This document shows, in pieces, positions 44,645 to 54,741 of a DNA stretch of 55,570 bases. Where the stretch lies: assembly GCA_900555715.1 (NCBI GenBank), contig USMC01000015.1, positions 1 to 55,570 of the forward strand. The letters are read 5' to 3'. Each line of letters opens with the position of its first letter. Position 1 is the first letter of the stretch. A program made the position numbers and the translations under genes. The notes below the pieces were generated by a model. That model did not search any database and was not told the DNA's origin. It saw nothing but the letters and a program-made list of their open reading frames with translations. The DNA comes from an uncultured Porphyromonadaceae bacterium. GTDB taxonomy: Bacteria > Bacteroidota > Bacteroidia > Bacteroidales > Muribaculaceae.

Positions 44645-47461
44645 ATGCATGAAACAGAGTCTGACGAGCTGAAAAGATTGCTGGCTGAAAATGCCCGGCT
44701 ACGGGCGCTGCTGGCTCAACATGGGATTGCGGTGGACGAGCCGGAGAATATGTCGCCTCGAAAGCCTGCACTGTCTTTGGAGAAGAAGGTGGCTTTGTTT
44801 CGCAGTCTTTTTCAGGGGCGCGAGGATGTATTTGCTCGGCGATGGTTCAGTCCAACGACAGGCAAGAGCGGCTATCAACATGTGTGCGCTCGGGAGTGGA
44901 ACCGTGAGTATTGCGATAAGAAAAAATTCAAATGCGCCGAATGTCCGAACCGCGAGTTTCAGCCATTGGGATATGATGACATTTATCGTCACCTTGAAGG
45001 CAAGGATCCAAATGGGCGCGATGTCATTGGAGTATATGCCATTTTACCGGACAATACCTGCCAGTTTCTTTGTTGCGATTTCGATGACAAGAGCTGTGAG
45101 CATGGCTATCAGAAGGACGTTATGGCCTACGTGGGCGTTTGTCGCGATTGGGGGATTCCAGCGTATATCGAGCGTTCAAGATCGGGCAACGGCGCGCATG
45201 TATGGATTCTGTTTAATGAACCAGTCAAAGCTAGAACAGCTCGAGGTCTTGGTAATGCAATTTTAACCGAGGCGATGGAACGGGAGGGACGGATGTTGTT
45301 CAAGTCATACGACCGTTTCTTCCCGAATCAGGATTTCATGCCGGCCGGAGGCTTCGGCAATCTTGTAGCTTTGCCGTTGCAGGGGCGAGCGAGGAAAGAT
45401 GGCAACAGCGTGTTTGTCAATGATGATTTCGTTCCGTTCAGGAATCAATGGGAATATCTGCAAGACATGAAGAAAATGTCAGCAGAAGAAGTTGAAAGAC
45501 TGATATCGAGATATGATAAGGGACCACTTGGCGAATTGTCGAAGTCCAGCGAAGTCACGCCATGGGAACGCCCTCAACCCCGACCGATGACGAAAGCCGA
45601 TTTCCCAAAGGCAATCACGATTACACGTTCTTCAGGCATCTATATACCGACTGAGAACCTCTCTGCAAAAGCTATCAATCATCTCAAACGCCTGGCCGCA
45701 TTCAAAAATCCGGAGTTTTATGCAAAACTCGGAATGCGACTTCCGGTGTATAACTTGCCGCGAATAGTCTCGTGCTCTGAGATGAAGGACGGATATCTGA
45801 TGCTTCCCCGTGGGTGCGAGGAAACCGCAGTTGACTTTTTCAAGAGGAATGACATCGTAGTCAGAATTGAAGATAAAACCAATCCAGGGCAAAAAATTGA
45901 TGTTGAGTTCAATGGTTCGTTGTACGAAGAGCAACAACGAGCTATTGAAGCGCTGGAGGCACATCGCTGCGGTACTCTTTATGCAACGACTGCTTTTGGC
46001 AAGACAGTGTCTGCCGCCGCATTGATCGCGCAAAAGAAAGTCAATACACTCATACTGGTTCACACCAAAGCTCTGCTTGACCAGTGGCGCGAACGTCTCG
46101 AAGAATATCTGTCAACCGATTTTCAACCTGAACCACAGACCAAAGGTCGCGGTCGTCGGAAGAAATTCCAGCGGTTCGGTGCGTTATCCTCCACGGAGAA
46201 CACTCTTAACGGCAAAATCGACATCGCACTTCTTCAGTCTTGTATGAGTGATAATGAAGTCAAGCAATTTGTCCGCGATTACGGCATGGTTATAGTGGAT
46301 GAATGTCATCATGCACCCGCAGTTAACTTCGAGCGTGTGCTCCGCGAAGTTAATGCCCGTTTTGTTTATGGTCTCACAGCTACACCCATACGCAAAGACG
46401 GTCATCAGCCAATCATATTCATGCAATGTGGCGAAATTCGCTATACTGCCGACTCAAAGTCACAAAAGACACAGCAATCTTTCCGGCGGCTTCTCATTCC
46501 GCGTTTTACTTCTCTCCGCAATCTTAATGCTAATGGCAACAACTACGCTCAGATTCTTGATGCACTGACCGAAAACGTGTCCCGCAATAAACTCATTCTG
46601 GACGATGTTGCTTCCAACCTTGCCGAAGGGCGTACTCCGATAATTCTTACAGCACGAACAGCTCATGTTGATTTGCTGACCGAACAATGCCGCAAAATCT
46701 GTCCGAATGTTATACGTCTTGTAGGAAATGACTCCGCAAAAGCCAAGCGAGAAGTCATGGAGAAATTAAGTCTCGTCCCTGCCGAAGATCCATTGGTCGT
46801 GGTCGCCACCGGCAAATACGTCGGAGAAGGGTTTGACTTGCCACGTCTCGACACACTGATGCTTGCCCAACCCGTGTCATGGCAGGGACTGATTGCCCAG
46901 TATACCGGACGTCTGCATCGCAACTATCCGGGCAAAACTGAAACACGCATCTATGATTATATCGACCTGCGAGTGCCCATCTGCGACTCGATGTATCGGA
47001 AACGGCTTCACGGTTACAAAGCCGTCGGTTATTCCATAGCAGTCGCAAACGAAGGCCTGTTCGCCGAACCGACAATAGAAACAATCTTTGATGCCACGAC
47101 TTTCGAACGGCCATTCCATGAAGACGTTTCAAAAGCCCGGCATAGCATAGTCATATCCACCATGCGCCTGCGCTGGAACCGCACACCTCGAATCATTGAA
47201 CTCCTTGTCGCAGCCTCACTTCGTGGCGTCGGCATTACAATCATTATTTCCGAAACCGGCCATCAGGAATCTGAATTGCAAGCAATGGGCTTCAACATCC
47301 TCCATCGCCCAACATACAAAATGCAAAGCGCTGTCATAGACCAACGCATCGGTTGGTACGGCAGCGTCAATCTCATGGGCCGTTCCCTTGCCGACACCAA
47401 CGTCATCCGCATGGTCTCATCTGATTTGGCGAATGCCTTAATGGATGCTTTGAGGCTGTGA
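44645..47461 (+). CDS. TOTE-type conflict protein: primase, SF2 helicase and PLD-like domain
   Basis: 938 residues. An N-terminal coiled coil (ELKRLLAENARLRALLAQHG) precedes an archaeo-eukaryotic primase domain: a Cys-rich segment (CDKKKFKCAECPNREF), FLCCDFDDKSCEHG with the acidic pair, and SRSGNGAHVWILF. An SF2 helicase follows (TLYATTAFGKTVSAAALIA, MVIVDECHHAPA, YGLTATPIRKDG, QYTGRLHRNYPGK). The C-terminus is phospholipase-D-like (AVIDQRIGWYGSVNLMG), but the His and Lys of HxK are replaced. TOTE systems are proposed anti-phage or selfish conflict elements. Direct repeats AAAATATAGYCCT (44558-44570, 44612-44624) upstream may be operators. Confidence 0.8.
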   Translation: MHETESDELKRLLAENARLRALLAQHGIAVDEPENMSPRKPALSLEKKVALFRSLFQGREDVFARRWFSPTTGKSGYQHVCAREWNREYCDKKKFKCAECPNREFQPLGYDDIYRHLEGKDPNGRDVIGVYAILPDNTCQFLCCDFDDKSCEHGYQKDVMAYVGVCRDWGIPAYIERSRSGNGAHVWILFNEPVKARTARGLGNAILTEAMEREGRMLFKSYDRFFPNQDFMPAGGFGNLVALPLQGRARKDGNSVFVNDDFVPFRNQWEYLQDMKKMSAEEVERLISRYDKGPLGELSKSSEVTPWERPQPRPMTKADFPKAITITRSSGIYIPTENLSAKAINHLKRLAAFKNPEFYAKLGMRLPVYNLPRIVSCSEMKDGYLMLPRGCEETAVDFFKRNDIVVRIEDKTNPGQKIDVEFNGSLYEEQQRAIEALEAHRCGTLYATTAFGKTVSAAALIAQKKVNTLILVHTKALLDQWRERLEEYLSTDFQPEPQTKGRGRRKKFQRFGALSSTENTLNGKIDIALLQSCMSDNEVKQFVRDYGMVIVDECHHAPAVNFERVLREVNARFVYGLTATPIRKDGHQPIIFMQCGEIRYTADSKSQKTQQSFRRLLIPRFTSLRNLNANGNNYAQILDALTENVSRNKLILDDVASNLAEGRTPIILTARTAHVDLLTEQCRKICPNVIRLVGNDSAKAKREVMEKLSLVPAEDPLVVVATGKYVGEGFDLPRLDTLMLAQPVSWQGLIAQYTGRLHRNYPGKTETRIYDYIDLRVPICDSMYRKRLHGYKAVGYSIAVANEGLFAEPTIETIFDATTFERPFHEDVSKARHSIVISTMRLRWNRTPRIIELLVAASLRGVGITIIISETGHQESELQAMGFNILHRPTYKMQSAVIDQRIGWYGSVNLMGRSLADTNVIRMVSSDLANALMDALRL

Positions 47462-47674
47462 AACTATAAGAAAGCATGGGGATTGCGACTTCGGAGCGGT
47501 TCCAAGCCCCCCGCCACGGCAAGGTCATTTCGTGGTAACGGCAGAGTTACCTGAAATCCAAACGGTTACTGTTTGGACACCTTGCTGTGGTCGTATGACC
47601 ATCATCTGAGGAGTGGAATTGAATACGAAATATCAAGTGTATACTGAGGTATACATGTACGACCTTGTGCTATA

Positions 47675-47721
47675 TCCGACCAAAAATGTTTGGTCGGAAC
47701 GAGAAATAATCCCTTACTTTG
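47675..47721 (+). promoter_or_regulatory. Hairpin-operator and promoter in the 47462-48413 gap
   Basis: TCCGACCAAA (47675-47684) and TTTGGTCGGA (47689-47698) form a perfect 10-bp inverted repeat. Its TTTG, 21 nt, then TTACTTTG (47714-47721) make a near-consensus promoter. Transcripts would run through the repeat-rich region towards the gene at 48414. Confidence 0.45.
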
Positions 47722-47809
47722 CACCGTCAACGACACGGAATGCTTCGACGGAAGGCGCCGAAACCGGGTCGATGATACGAGACGTCTCTTAATAATACTA
47801 TGACAAACG

Positions 47810-48360
47810 ACGGCGATTGACTGATTAGCCAATCAGGCGAACAACTGAATCATCGTCAAATCACCTTTGATTTTCAGCGCGATAGACTCGGCTCTATGCG
47901 TGGATGGTAAATGTTACCGACCTTTGACCGTCGATTGCTGCCGCCCATGCGGTCTCATGGCACTTCAATCGACACTTCACTCAACTGATTATGCGCCTGC
48001 TTGATTGTCCGGGTAAAGCATCAACCAATCGGTTGATTGCCTACCTCGCCAAACAGTTGATTGTGTGACTGATTGGTTAGTCAGAACGTCAGTATCGCTA
48101 ATGCCCAAAGTGGCAGAACTGCAACTGACCGATTGACTGAGCAACCGGATCATTGTTCGCCTGATTGACTGAAGCCATACCCAATCAATCGCCCACCCAA
48201 TCATCTGACTGCGCAGTTGCGTGATTAACCGGTTGATTGGTTGAAGTCCTGATTATTCAGCACTTCAACCAATCAGTCAGTCGCCTGCCGGTCCGATTGA
48301 TTGTGTGGATGCTCAATCATGTAATCAACTGAGTGAGCGGTCAAGCGATTAGACAACTGA
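47810..48360. repeat. Non-coding region packed with CAATCA/TGATTG words and hairpins
   Basis: The 950-bp gap after the TOTE gene contains, between 47810 and 48360, more than twenty short words of the type CCAATCA, TGATTGG, GATTGACTGA in both orientations. One perfect 14-bp hairpin is TGATTGGTTGAAGT (48234-48247) with ACTTCAACCAATCA (48262-48275). There is no open frame of note and no fixed period, so it is not a CRISPR array. Confidence 0.65.
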
Positions 48361-48413
48361 ATTATTAACCCGATTCCGTCCCTTCAAGGATAGAATCAGA
48401 TTCTCACACCCGA

Positions 48414-48725
48414 ATGCAAAGCACCATCCCCAATATCAACTCATCAACCCTACTTTTTGTCGTACCTGAAGAAGAGTGGCGCAACCTCCATGACACATTG
48501 GAGCAAATCATCGACTTAATCACCCGCCGCAACGCCGACGACTCCAGCAGCGAATGGATAGAATCTGAAGACGCGAGGAAAATCCTCGGAGTCTCGCCAA
48601 AGACATGGCAAAACTACCGCGACAAGCGCATCATACCCTTCTCGCAGATCGGCCGCAAAATCTACGTCAACCGCGCCGACCTCGACGCCTTCCTCCGAAA
48701 GCATCGCATCCCAGCTATAAAATAG
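48414..48725 (+). CDS. HTH_17/excisionase-type DNA-binding protein
   Basis: 103 residues. The C-terminal half has a MerR-like helix-turn-helix with wing: EWIESEDARKILGVSPKTWQ, NYRDKRIIPFSQIGRKIYV, NRADLDAFL. The N-terminal helix (EEEWRNLHDTLEQIIDLI) suits dimerisation. Such proteins are common in Bacteroidetes mobile and defence loci. It precedes the type III restriction operon and may regulate it. A strong terminator follows. Confidence 0.8.
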   Translation: MQSTIPNINSSTLLFVVPEEEWRNLHDTLEQIIDLITRRNADDSSSEWIESEDARKILGVSPKTWQNYRDKRIIPFSQIGRKIYVNRADLDAFLRKHRIPAIK

Positions 48726-48736
48726 CAAACTTTGCA

Positions 48737-48776
48737 ATGGCAATCGGTTGTGTTTTACAGCATAACCGATTGCCAT
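48737..48776 (+). terminator. Terminator after the HTH gene
   Basis: ATGGCAATCGGTT (48737-48749) and AACCGATTGCCAT (48764-48776) form a perfect 13-bp stem with a 14-nt loop, 12 nt after the stop. The second arm also carries the TTG -33 of the next promoter. Confidence 0.7.
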
Positions 48777-48799
48777 CTCAAAAATTCTTTGTAACTTTG
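48770..48799 (+). promoter_or_regulatory. Promoter of the type III restriction operon
   Basis: TTG at 48770-48772, 19 nt, then TAACTTTG at 48792-48799 (exact TAnnTTTG). Confidence 0.6.
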
Positions 48800-48986
48800 C
48801 ATTAATAGCAACCATAAAAATTTGAATATGGCCGAAACGGTTTAAACCCACAGGCAGCGATGCTACCGTAAAACCTAATCGCGTAGCGCTTTGCTGCGCA
48901 AAGAATCAAAATCTGAAACTCCCAAGCAGTCGTTGCAGGCTCGGCCAGCCATCAGATAACTGCCGTCGGAGTTTTATTAGCTAAAT
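48800..48986 (+). promoter_or_regulatory. Structured 5' leader of the restriction operon
   Basis: About 180 nt of untranslated leader. It holds a minimal five-codon frame (MAETV-stop, start 48827), a CTTTGC-TGC-GCAAAG hairpin near 48890, and AAACTCC paired with GGAGTTT across about 50 nt, followed by a T-rich stretch just before the start codon. This resembles an attenuator. No known riboswitch class recognised. Confidence 0.4.
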
Positions 48987-51900
48987 ATGAATGAGAACTT
49001 ATCGCCCATTCTAAATAATCCGTATGAGGAGCCTGTTCTTCATTACGATGCTGACCCTAACGGGAATCTGGATTATACTAAGATTCTTGAGGGGCGCAGG
49101 CCTTATTCTGCTCATATCGGGGTTGCGCCAAATCGCCCCGACCGTGCATTATTTGGCTTTGAAGATTTAGAGAGCGATGACCCTAATGCTCCTTTCATAA
49201 ATCTTATTCGTGAGGAAGTCAAGAAATGGCGTGCTGCCGGTTATCCACGTGCTACACGTGTGACTCGCGAACTTTTGAATTTTTGGTTCAACAATCCTGA
49301 ACGCCAAAATTTCCAAAAACTATTTTTCTGTCAGCGAGAAGCCGTTGAGACTGCCGTTTATCTGAATGAAATTGCAGACCTCGACCCGAATATAGGCCGA
49401 GATATTTTACGTCAGCTTAACGCCCGTCTTGATACGATTTCCGAGCGCTACGACGATATTCTGCCTCGAACAGCCTTTAAGATGGCGACGGGAACAGGCA
49501 AAACCGTTGTCATGGCTATGCTTATTCTGTACAATTATCTTAACAAGAAGATAAATGTGCAGGACACTCGTTTTGCCGACCATTTCCTTATTGTAGCTCC
49601 AGGCATTACTATTCGTGACCGTCTCGGTGTGCTGTATTTAGATGACAGTCACAATCAAGACTTTAATAAGTCTGACTATTATCATAAGCGTGGGCTTATT
49701 CCACGTAATTATGAGTCTTTGCTTGGTGGACTCAACAGCGCAATAACCATAACGAATTATCATCAATTCGAGCCAAAAGTTTATTCCGGCAAAAAATCAA
49801 GTCCGTTGGACGGCAAACTGGTTTATCGTTCCAGCGAGGGAATGGTTAAGGTCAATGACAAAGAAAGTTTCGCATCCGTTATATCACGTGTGTTAGGACG
49901 CATTCCCAAAAGTAAGCGTCTTCTGGTTATTAACGACGAAGCTCACCATTGTTATCTTCCACGACCTAAAGGCAAACTCTCGACAGAGGATAAGGAGGAA
50001 AACGAAAATGCAATGGTTTGGTACGAGGGTCTGCGACAAATCAAGGCATTGGGTTATAAACTGCAACACGTTTACGACCTTTCGGCCACTCCATACTATC
50101 TTAAAGGCTCAGGCTATCCCGAATATTCGCTTTTCCCCTGGGTTGTAAGCGACTTCGGTCTTGTCGATGCAATCGAAAGCGGTCTTGTCAAGATTCCGTT
50201 TCTCCCGGCTAAAGACGAATCGCACAATCTTGATGAGCCTGTGCTTCGCAATATTTATGAGCACATTTCAAAAGACCTCCCCAAAAAGGGTCAGAAAAAA
50301 GCCCGTAAAGAAGCCAAAGAGAATGGAGAAACAAACAAGGCGGAAACCCCGCCCAATCTTCCAGACCTTCTCGGCATAGCGCTCGACCAGTTTGTAAAGG
50401 ATTATGAAGCATATGACCGTGGCACTCGTTTGGAAGGCGAGGAAGCCGTTGGACTCCTTACGACGCCTCCGGTTTTCATTGTAGTATGCAACAATACAAC
50501 CGTAAGTAAGGAGGTCTATAAATATATTGCCGGATATGAAACCGTTGATGCGGAGGGTAATACTATTTATGTGTCGGGCCATTTCGATATTTTTTCCAAC
50601 TATAAGGATGGTATTCCGCTGAGGAAGCAGCCGACTTTGCTTATCGACAGCGCAGCCATTGATAATGCCGGTGGTGTTGTCAGTGACGAGTTTAAGGCTG
50701 TTTTCAACGATGAAATCGAAAATTTCAAGCGGGAGTATTCACAACTTCACGGAGCCGGGAGTGCCGACAATCTGACCGACGGTGATATTCTACGTGAAGT
50801 TGTCAATAGCGTAGGCAAAACCGGCACCCTCGGCTCTCATATCCGTTGTGTAGTATCGGTTTCAATGCTTACCGAGGGTTGGGACGCAAACACTGTTACC
50901 CATGTGATGGGTGTTCGCGCTTTCGGGTCGCAACTGCTTTGTGAACAGGTTGCAGGTCGCGCACTCCGTCGCCGTAGCTATGAACTTCGTCCATACAATA
51001 AGGATGGAGAGGAAATTGACACAAAAGATATTCGACGTTATAAATCCGAAAACATCATTTGGAAATTTCCTCCCGAATACGCTCATATTATAGGCGTGCC
51101 GTTCAAGACTTTCAAAGGAGGAGGCGCCGGAACACCGCCACCGTCCAAACCTCGCGTTCCAATTACATCGCTGTCTGAACGCGCCGAAATGGAGATTAAA
51201 TTCCCCAATATAATCGGCTACCGCTGCGAAACCAAAGAAGGCGATATTCCGTTCAGCTATGCCGGTTTGTCAAAATTCAAAATGAATTTTGCCGAGATTC
51301 CTGAGTCTACCACTCTCGAATCTGCGGTAACCGATACCGAACATGGCCGACAGGTCGTTCTTAAAAACCACCCAGAAGAAATTCGCGATGCGCAGGTAAT
51401 TTATGAACTGACGCGAGCCTTAATTAATGAAAAATTCAACGATCGCAAAAACGGTCGTCAGTTCCAGAAATTTGCCCGGCTAAAGAAAATCGTTGAATAC
51501 TGGTTTTACAATCAGGTTGAGGTAATCGGGACGGTATTACCGAATAAACGCCGTCTGGTTGTATTCTTCGACCGCAAGAAAGTTGTTGCCTCAATATACG
51601 AAGGTATCAAACAAGCGCTGCAAGGCGAGGCGCATATCACTGCGATACTCAACTACTACAATCCCGAAGGCTCCACACGCTACGTTCACGGCTCTACCTC
51701 TCGCTCCGTTTACGCGACCACGAAAAGCCATGTCAACTATGTTGTCGCCGACACTGATTCCTGGGAGCAGATTGCAGCCAAAACATTTGAGGAAATGGAG
51801 CAGGTGAAGTTTTACGTCAAAAACCACTTCCTCGATTTCAAAATACCGTATATTCATTCCGACGAGGAGCACGACTTCGTGCCCGATTTCATTTGCCGTG

Positions 51901-52118
51901 TAATCACGCCCAAAGGTGAAGATGTAAATCTGATTGTGGAGATTTCGGGCTGGAGCAACGACGATACCGGCCATAAAGCCGAGAAGCGCCGTTACACCAC
52001 CGACCTATGGCTTCCCGCGGCAAATGCTCTCGCAACATACGGTCGTTGGGAGTTCATCGAAATCTCTGACATCGACAACATCAAACCCCTGTTAATCGAA
52101 AAAATCAATTCATTATGA
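48987..52118 (+). CDS. Type III restriction endonuclease subunit (BPTD_3080-like)
   Basis: 1043 residues. The SF2 helicase core has Walker A KMATGTGKTVVM at 165-176 and DEAH box VINDEAHHCY at 315-323. QVAGRALRRRSYELRPYN is motif VI. The C-terminal nuclease-like region (DFVPDFICRV, LIVEISGWSNDDTGHKAEKR, TDLWLPAANALATYG) has VEISG where many PD-(D/E)xK enzymes have a Lys, as seen in the BPTD_3080 subfamily. It translocates after recognition by the Mod subunit and cuts non-self DNA. The stop overlaps the mod start by 4 nt. Confidence 0.88.
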   Translation: MNENLSPILNNPYEEPVLHYDADPNGNLDYTKILEGRRPYSAHIGVAPNRPDRALFGFEDLESDDPNAPFINLIREEVKKWRAAGYPRATRVTRELLNFWFNNPERQNFQKLFFCQREAVETAVYLNEIADLDPNIGRDILRQLNARLDTISERYDDILPRTAFKMATGTGKTVVMAMLILYNYLNKKINVQDTRFADHFLIVAPGITIRDRLGVLYLDDSHNQDFNKSDYYHKRGLIPRNYESLLGGLNSAITITNYHQFEPKVYSGKKSSPLDGKLVYRSSEGMVKVNDKESFASVISRVLGRIPKSKRLLVINDEAHHCYLPRPKGKLSTEDKEENENAMVWYEGLRQIKALGYKLQHVYDLSATPYYLKGSGYPEYSLFPWVVSDFGLVDAIESGLVKIPFLPAKDESHNLDEPVLRNIYEHISKDLPKKGQKKARKEAKENGETNKAETPPNLPDLLGIALDQFVKDYEAYDRGTRLEGEEAVGLLTTPPVFIVVCNNTTVSKEVYKYIAGYETVDAEGNTIYVSGHFDIFSNYKDGIPLRKQPTLLIDSAAIDNAGGVVSDEFKAVFNDEIENFKREYSQLHGAGSADNLTDGDILREVVNSVGKTGTLGSHIRCVVSVSMLTEGWDANTVTHVMGVRAFGSQLLCEQVAGRALRRRSYELRPYNKDGEEIDTKDIRRYKSENIIWKFPPEYAHIIGVPFKTFKGGGAGTPPPSKPRVPITSLSERAEMEIKFPNIIGYRCETKEGDIPFSYAGLSKFKMNFAEIPESTTLESAVTDTEHGRQVVLKNHPEEIRDAQVIYELTRALINEKFNDRKNGRQFQKFARLKKIVEYWFYNQVEVIGTVLPNKRRLVVFFDRKKVVASIYEGIKQALQGEAHITAILNYYNPEGSTRYVHGSTSRSVYATTKSHVNYVVADTDSWEQIAAKTFEEMEQVKFYVKNHFLDFKIPYIHSDEEHDFVPDFICRVITPKGEDVNLIVEISGWSNDDTGHKAEKRRYTTDLWLPAANALATYGRWEFIEISDIDNIKPLLIEKINSL

Positions 52119-54736
52119 TAGACCCCAATAAAAAACCGGTTGATGCTATTCAGCACTCCGAAGATACCCGCAAGGTTATCCCGACTTCCGAGTGTCAGGG
52201 TGAGGAGGCTATGAATATTGCCGGAGCACCGACCGAAAGCATTTACTCCACGCTGCATGAGGGGTTTGACCGCAGTCGCGACCCCGAACTTTATTGGCTC
52301 GACAAATACAAAGATCAGGCCGATGCCGACTCTGCCGAGATGACTCTTGACATCCGTTCGCTATACGTTCACGAAGACATCGCCCCCGAAATGCTTATCA
52401 AGCGCCTTTATCAAGTGCGTCAGGAACAGAAAAATCCCGAACAGGGTATGCTTTTCTCTCCTGATGATATGCGCACCGAGGTAGAGGATCAGTTGGAGCG
52501 TGTAGCCGACTACTATACTCACTCCATGGGATGGAAAAACCGCCTTATTCAGGGAGACTCGTTGCTCGTGATGAACTCTCTGCTTAACCGCGAGGGAATG
52601 GCTGGAAAGGTGCAGACCATCTACATCGACCCGCCTTATGGCATCAAATACGGCTCCAACTGGCAGATGAAACTCAACTCGCGCGATGTCAAGGACAACG
52701 ACGAGAACGTCAGCGGCGAACCTGAAATGATTAAGGCGTTTCGCGACACATGGGAACTCGGTATCCATAGTTATCTCAGTTACCTCCGTGACCGTCTGGT
52801 GCTCTCCAAAGAACTCCTCACTCAGTCTGGTTCTGTTTTCGTGCAAATCTCCGACGAAAACGTTCATCTCGTCCGCAATCTTCTTGACGAAGTCTTCGGC
52901 AGCGAAAACTTCGTGAGTCAAATTGTTTATCAAAAGACAAATAGCGCTGGTGCACCAGCAGACTTACTTGCTCCTGCATCAGTATGCGATTATATTTTAT
53001 GGTATGCGCGAAATAAGGAATTAATTAAATACCGCCCGCTCTTTAAAGAAAAAAATTACGAAGAAGACGGTGAATTATATTCTAAGATTCTTACAGAAGA
53101 TGGCGAAAAGCTTACAATACGAGAGTGGGAAATTAAGAATAATAAACCATTCATCTATTCTCAGCGGCCTCAAGGGTCTCATGTTTTTCGTCATGATAAT
53201 TTAACATCCCAATCGGGCGATGAATCTGCGCGCTTCACTGTAGAATTTAATGGCAGAACTTTCAACATTTCTAAGGGTAGTTGGAAAACCAGTAAAAATG
53301 GTATGATGCGTCTTATTGAATTAGGCCGCATAGGTGAGGCTAAAAATTCAATTCAATATATACGCTATTTTGATGATTTCCCTTTCTTCAAAATAAGTAA
53401 TCTTTGGCAAGACACCGGAACGGGAAGTTTCTTGGAAGAAAAACGGTATGTTGTACAATCCGGCACAAAGGCCGTCCAGCGCTGCATCCTTATGACCACC
53501 GACCCCGGCGACTTAGTGCTTGACCCGACTTGCGGCAGTGGCACTACGGCTTTCGTCGCCGAACAGTGGGGCCGTCGTTGGATTACGATAGATACAAGTC
53601 GTATCGCTCTCAACATCGCGAAAACCCGTCTCACAACGGCGCTGTTCCCATACTATGAACTTTTCGATGAGGAAAACAAGAATATCCGTCAAGGTTTCAA
53701 GTACAAGACCGTTCCACACATCACACTGAAATCTCTCGCTAACGACCTTGATCCGGAAGTTGAAACGCTTTACGACCACCCCCTTGAGGACAAGAAGCGC
53801 ATTCGCGTCAGCGGCCCGTTCACTGTCGAGACACTGCAAAGCTACAACGTAATGTCGCCTGAGAGCATTGACGACCGACCGGACGAAGCGGAGGAAAACC
53901 GCTTGTTCCAGGAGCGAATCTTCGCCCATCTCCAGACTGCCGGTATCCGCAACGGCGACAAGAGCCAGCGAGCTACTTTCCATTCGGTCGAGGCTGTCAG
54001 CCACCAGTATCTACATGCCAAAGGATGGTACACCGACGGCGAGGGTGAAGAACGACTTGTTTATTTCCACATCGGCCCGAAATTCGGCACTGTCAGCAAA
54101 CTTTCGGTAACGGAGTCTGTAAAGGCTTTCCGCAGCAAAGCGAAAAACGAGGGCGCATCGTGGCTCGTAATCCTCGGCTTCTCGTTTGAGGACTCGATAA
54201 ACGATGCCGACTACAACCTCGGCACATACACCGTCAGCAAGGTTCGTATGCACGACGACCTGATGCAGGACGGACTGCTGAAAAAGGACAAGGGCGCCGG
54301 CTCGTTTATTACCATCGGCGAGCCTGACATTCAGATTGTCAACGATAATGAATACAGTTGCCACGTTGAAATCCGTGGCCTCGACATATATGACCCTATC
54401 AAGGACGATGTAAAGGCTCGCTCGACTGCTGACATCGCATATTGGGAAATCGACGACGACTATAACGAGGAACAGTTCATAGTCCGCGAAGTCCATTTTT
54501 GCGGCGGCAACAAGAAAGAGTTTGAGGCATGGCGTAAAGGACTTAACGGAATAGCCTCGGCCAAGACCAAGAAGAAAGCCGAAACCACACTCCGTCTCGA
54601 CCTCAACGACGAAGTATGGGAAACGCTCTACGACTTCCGCAGCAGTGCCATCGAGCGCAAGCCCGGTCGCAAAATCTGCGTCCGTGTGGTCAGCCAGTTC
54701 GGCGAAGAATCCTCCAAAATACTCGTAATAAATTAA
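52115..54736 (+). CDS. Type III (beta-class) adenine methyltransferase Mod subunit
   Basis: 873 residues. Motif IV is TIYIDPPYGIKYGSNWQ. The target-recognition region follows (about residues 270-445), then motif I DLVLDPTCGSGTTAFVAEQW near 470-490. This order (DPPY before FxGxG) is the beta class. A long C-terminal helicase-interaction region follows. The central part, about 52920-53450, is visibly AT-richer than both flanks, suggesting an exchanged specificity block. It methylates adenine in an unknown asymmetric site and gives specificity to the restriction subunit. Confidence 0.9.
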   Translation: MIDPNKKPVDAIQHSEDTRKVIPTSECQGEEAMNIAGAPTESIYSTLHEGFDRSRDPELYWLDKYKDQADADSAEMTLDIRSLYVHEDIAPEMLIKRLYQVRQEQKNPEQGMLFSPDDMRTEVEDQLERVADYYTHSMGWKNRLIQGDSLLVMNSLLNREGMAGKVQTIYIDPPYGIKYGSNWQMKLNSRDVKDNDENVSGEPEMIKAFRDTWELGIHSYLSYLRDRLVLSKELLTQSGSVFVQISDENVHLVRNLLDEVFGSENFVSQIVYQKTNSAGAPADLLAPASVCDYILWYARNKELIKYRPLFKEKNYEEDGELYSKILTEDGEKLTIREWEIKNNKPFIYSQRPQGSHVFRHDNLTSQSGDESARFTVEFNGRTFNISKGSWKTSKNGMMRLIELGRIGEAKNSIQYIRYFDDFPFFKISNLWQDTGTGSFLEEKRYVVQSGTKAVQRCILMTTDPGDLVLDPTCGSGTTAFVAEQWGRRWITIDTSRIALNIAKTRLTTALFPYYELFDEENKNIRQGFKYKTVPHITLKSLANDLDPEVETLYDHPLEDKKRIRVSGPFTVETLQSYNVMSPESIDDRPDEAEENRLFQERIFAHLQTAGIRNGDKSQRATFHSVEAVSHQYLHAKGWYTDGEGEERLVYFHIGPKFGTVSKLSVTESVKAFRSKAKNEGASWLVILGFSFEDSINDADYNLGTYTVSKVRMHDDLMQDGLLKKDKGAGSFITIGEPDIQIVNDNEYSCHVEIRGLDIYDPIKDDVKARSTADIAYWEIDDDYNEEQFIVREVHFCGGNKKEFEAWRKGLNGIASAKTKKKAETTLRLDLNDEVWETLYDFRSSAIERKPGRKICVRVVSQFGEESSKILVIN

Positions 54737-54741
54737 TAGGT

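Noticed and set aside
47810..48360. CRISPR or integron attC-like array
   Set aside because: Repeat words are 6-8 bp, irregularly spaced and in both orientations; no integrase or cas gene.
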